This document shows positions 61,932 to 64,000 of a DNA stretch of 64,000 nt, one piece after another (position 1 is the stretch's first letter; each line of letters begins with the position of its first letter). The stretch covers positions 45,146 through 109,145 of the forward strand of contig JUEO01000002.1 in the NCBI GenBank assembly GCA_000817115.1. Direction: 5' to 3'. Made by a program: the position numbers and the translations under genes. Under the pieces are notes generated by a model. The model searched no databases and was not told the DNA's origin. It saw only the letters and a program-made list of their open reading frames with translations. The DNA is from a marine actinobacterium MedAcidi-G2B. GTDB lineage: Bacteria; Actinomycetota; Acidimicrobiia; Acidimicrobiales; MedAcidi-G1.

Positions 61932-63221
61932 GTGACTTGTAACGAATTCTTAAATGACCTTGACCGCAGAGGATTAATCTTTGACAGTACTGACCGGGAA
62001 GCTCTATCAAAAAGATTAGATGAATCACCGATCACGCTTTACTGCGGCTTTGATCCGACTGCCGACAGTTTGCATGTTGGAAGCCTTTTACCTTTATTGC
62101 TTCTACGGAGATTTCAAGACGCTGGGCATCGAGTGATATCACTTGCAGGTGGAGCGACAGGAATGGTTGGAGATCCCAGTGGTAAATCAGAGGAACGAAA
62201 TCTTTTAGATCAGGAAACCTTGACGCACAACGTTCAGGCCATAGCGGCCCAAATGAAATCATTCATTCAGCTAGAAAATACAGATTCAGTAGATCCAAGT
62301 TCTTCAATGCTTCTAAATAACTTGGATTGGACTTCTAACGTAAATGTTTTAGATTTTCTTCGTGATGTCGGAAAGCACGTCACTGTTGGAACCATGCTTG
62401 GTAAAGAATCTATACGAGCGCGCCTAGAGAGTGAACAAGGAATTTCTTTCACAGAGTTCAGCTACATGCTTTTACAAGCAAATGACTTTTATGAAATGAA
62501 CCAGCGCTATGGATGTGAAATGCAAGTGGGTGGTTCTGACCAATGGGGAAATATCACTGCCGGAATAGATTTGATTCGTAGACGTACAGGGGGAGTTGCC
62601 TATGGGCTAACTGTTCCTCTTATTACACGTTCAGACGGAGGTAAGTTTGGTAAAACGGCTGAAGGCACAGTGTGGCTCAACCCGGAAAGAACTCTCCCTT
62701 ATCAGTTCCATCAATATTTCCTGAACGTTGATGACAACGATGTAGAGAAAATGCTTCTACAGCTCACGTTGTTGAGCGTTGAAGAAGTGAAAGAGGTAGT
62801 AGCTGAGCATTGCCAAGATCCTTCACTCAGAGTTGGTCAACGGCGTCTAGCTGACGAAGTTTGCACCCTTGTTCATGGATCAAGAGAAACAAAAAAAGCA
62901 GTTTTAGCAGCTCAGGGGCTTTTTGGAGACGCTCCTCCAACAGATGAGGTTCTTGAAGCTCTACGGGGTGTTATACCTGAAACATCTTTTTCTCGTAAAA
63001 ATCTTCAAAATTCAGAGTCATTAATTGAAGTTTTAGTTGAGACTGGCTTATGTAAATCAAAGAACGATGCCCGTCGAACGATAAAAGGTGGAGGGGTGTC
63101 AATTAATGGAATTCGCCAAGATTCAGAGGTTTCAGAGATACCTGAAGAAGCTTTTGAGGATTCGCGTTTCATTCTTTTACAAAAGGGTCGACGCTCTCGA
63201 CATCTACTCGTTGTTTCATAA
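61932..63221 (+). CDS. tyrS: tyrosine--tRNA ligase
   Basis: LYCGFDPTADSLHVGSLLPLLLLRRFQDAGH, QVGGSDQWGNI, KFGKTAEGTVWL; C-terminal S4 domain. Confidence 0.97.
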   Translation: MTCNEFLNDLDRRGLIFDSTDREALSKRLDESPITLYCGFDPTADSLHVGSLLPLLLLRRFQDAGHRVISLAGGATGMVGDPSGKSEERNLLDQETLTHNVQAIAAQMKSFIQLENTDSVDPSSSMLLNNLDWTSNVNVLDFLRDVGKHVTVGTMLGKESIRARLESEQGISFTEFSYMLLQANDFYEMNQRYGCEMQVGGSDQWGNITAGIDLIRRRTGGVAYGLTVPLITRSDGGKFGKTAEGTVWLNPERTLPYQFHQYFLNVDDNDVEKMLLQLTLLSVEEVKEVVAEHCQDPSLRVGQRRLADEVCTLVHGSRETKKAVLAAQGLFGDAPPTDEVLEALRGVIPETSFSRKNLQNSESLIEVLVETGLCKSKNDARRTIKGGGVSINGIRQDSEVSEIPEEAFEDSRFILLQKGRRSRHLLVVS

Positions 63222-63263
63222 TTTCTGAAGTTACAAAAATTCGCGGAAATAAAGGCTAAAGGG

Positions 63264-63292
63264 TTGATGTAGGTCTGCTTGAGCGTTATCGT
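63264..63292 (+). promoter_or_regulatory. candidate rRNA operon promoter
   Basis: TTGATG -N17- TATCGT. Confidence 0.55.
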
Positions 63293-63437
63293 TGCGAGGC
63301 GCACAAGTTCAGAAATTATTTTTCTTAACTAAGCGCTGTGGCTGCAAATCAATGGTTCAAGTAACCATAAAAGTGCTGCAGTTACGGGCACCACCAGTCG
63401 TAAAGACTGACTGCCTGATGACCTAAAAGTCATCATG

Positions 63438-63450
63438 TGCTCTTTGAAAA
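63438..63450 (+). promoter_or_regulatory. boxA-like rRNA antitermination element
   Basis: TGCTCTTTGAAAA, matches boxA TGCTCTTTnA(A) in rRNA leaders. Confidence 0.75.
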
Positions 63451-63472
63451 CGGAACAGAGGACGAAAAAAAA

Positions 63473-63701
63473 GCCAGTGCGGGCTGGCCATAGACGATCG
63501 CGAGTCGTTTCTGGTCAGACCCTGAACAATTCAAGCACTGACGGACAGCGATGATCATTTCGGTGGTCATCTTTGACCTGAAGCCAGTCGATCGAGAATA
63601 TTGGTATTCTTGGATCGACACACACTCGCGTCGGTTTCGTTGAAAAACGATTCCGCACAAATGATTTCTGGGAAAAACTGTTTACAGTTTTTCTTGAGAT
63701 T
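63473..63701 (+). other. 16S rRNA 5' leader with multiple hairpins
   Basis: GCCAG...CTGGC (63473-63488), GATGATCA-TTTCGG-TGGTCATC (63550-63571), GTCGATC-g-AGAATA-TTGG-TATTCT-tg-GATCGAC (63587-63619), AAAAACTG-TTTA-CAGTTTTT (63673-63692). Confidence 0.7.

Positions 63702-64000
<299 letters not shown>

Noticed and set aside
63352-63368. GGTTCAAGTAACC as a possible tRNA T-arm upstream of 16S
   Set aside because: No acceptor, D or anticodon arms fit around it; simple leader hairpin
63433-63660. Minus ORF of 75 aa in the rRNA leader
   Set aside because: Falls across boxA and leader hairpins; no protein family resemblance

Overview
This 64 kb window is gene-dense bacterial chromosome, about 40-45% GC by eye. 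Gene content and order (rarA-alaS-ruvX-mltG-aroE...aroKBQ-pepP-efp-nusB-pyrR...; mihF-gmk-rpoZ-coaBC-metK-priA-def-fmt-rsmB; DUF1844|infC-rpmI-rplT; pheST-argCJBDFRGH; PBP|tyrS-16S) point to an actinobacterium. A marine Acidimicrobiia-like lineage is my inference and is not proven. Almost everything is housekeeping: translocation, stringent response, aminoacyl-tRNA synthetases, shikimate, pyrimidine and arginine biosynthesis, translation, and the 5' end of a 16S rRNA gene. I see no mobile elements, CRISPR arrays, prophage or defence islands. The signals worth a second look are mostly regulatory. (1) A near-perfect PyrR-binding hairpin upstream of pyrR is followed by a textbook intrinsic terminator inside the pyrR coding sequence. 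(2) infC appears to start at a non-canonical AUA behind a structured leader with a terminator. (3) At least nine genes share a TAnnnT-N6-8-start, no-Shine-Dalgarno architecture, suggesting leaderless mRNAs. One divergent pair (methyltransferase/def) has overlapping -10 elements. (4) ArgR-like boxes overlap the arg operon promoter. (5) Ribosomal protein L20 carries an acidic linker and a Rho_N/SAP-like domain. (6) A pure (GAA)16 microsatellite encodes the tail of a class A PBP and overlaps the next start codon. (7) A carotenoid oxygenase gene sits inside the pepP-efp cluster. No wholly new multi-gene system is evident.
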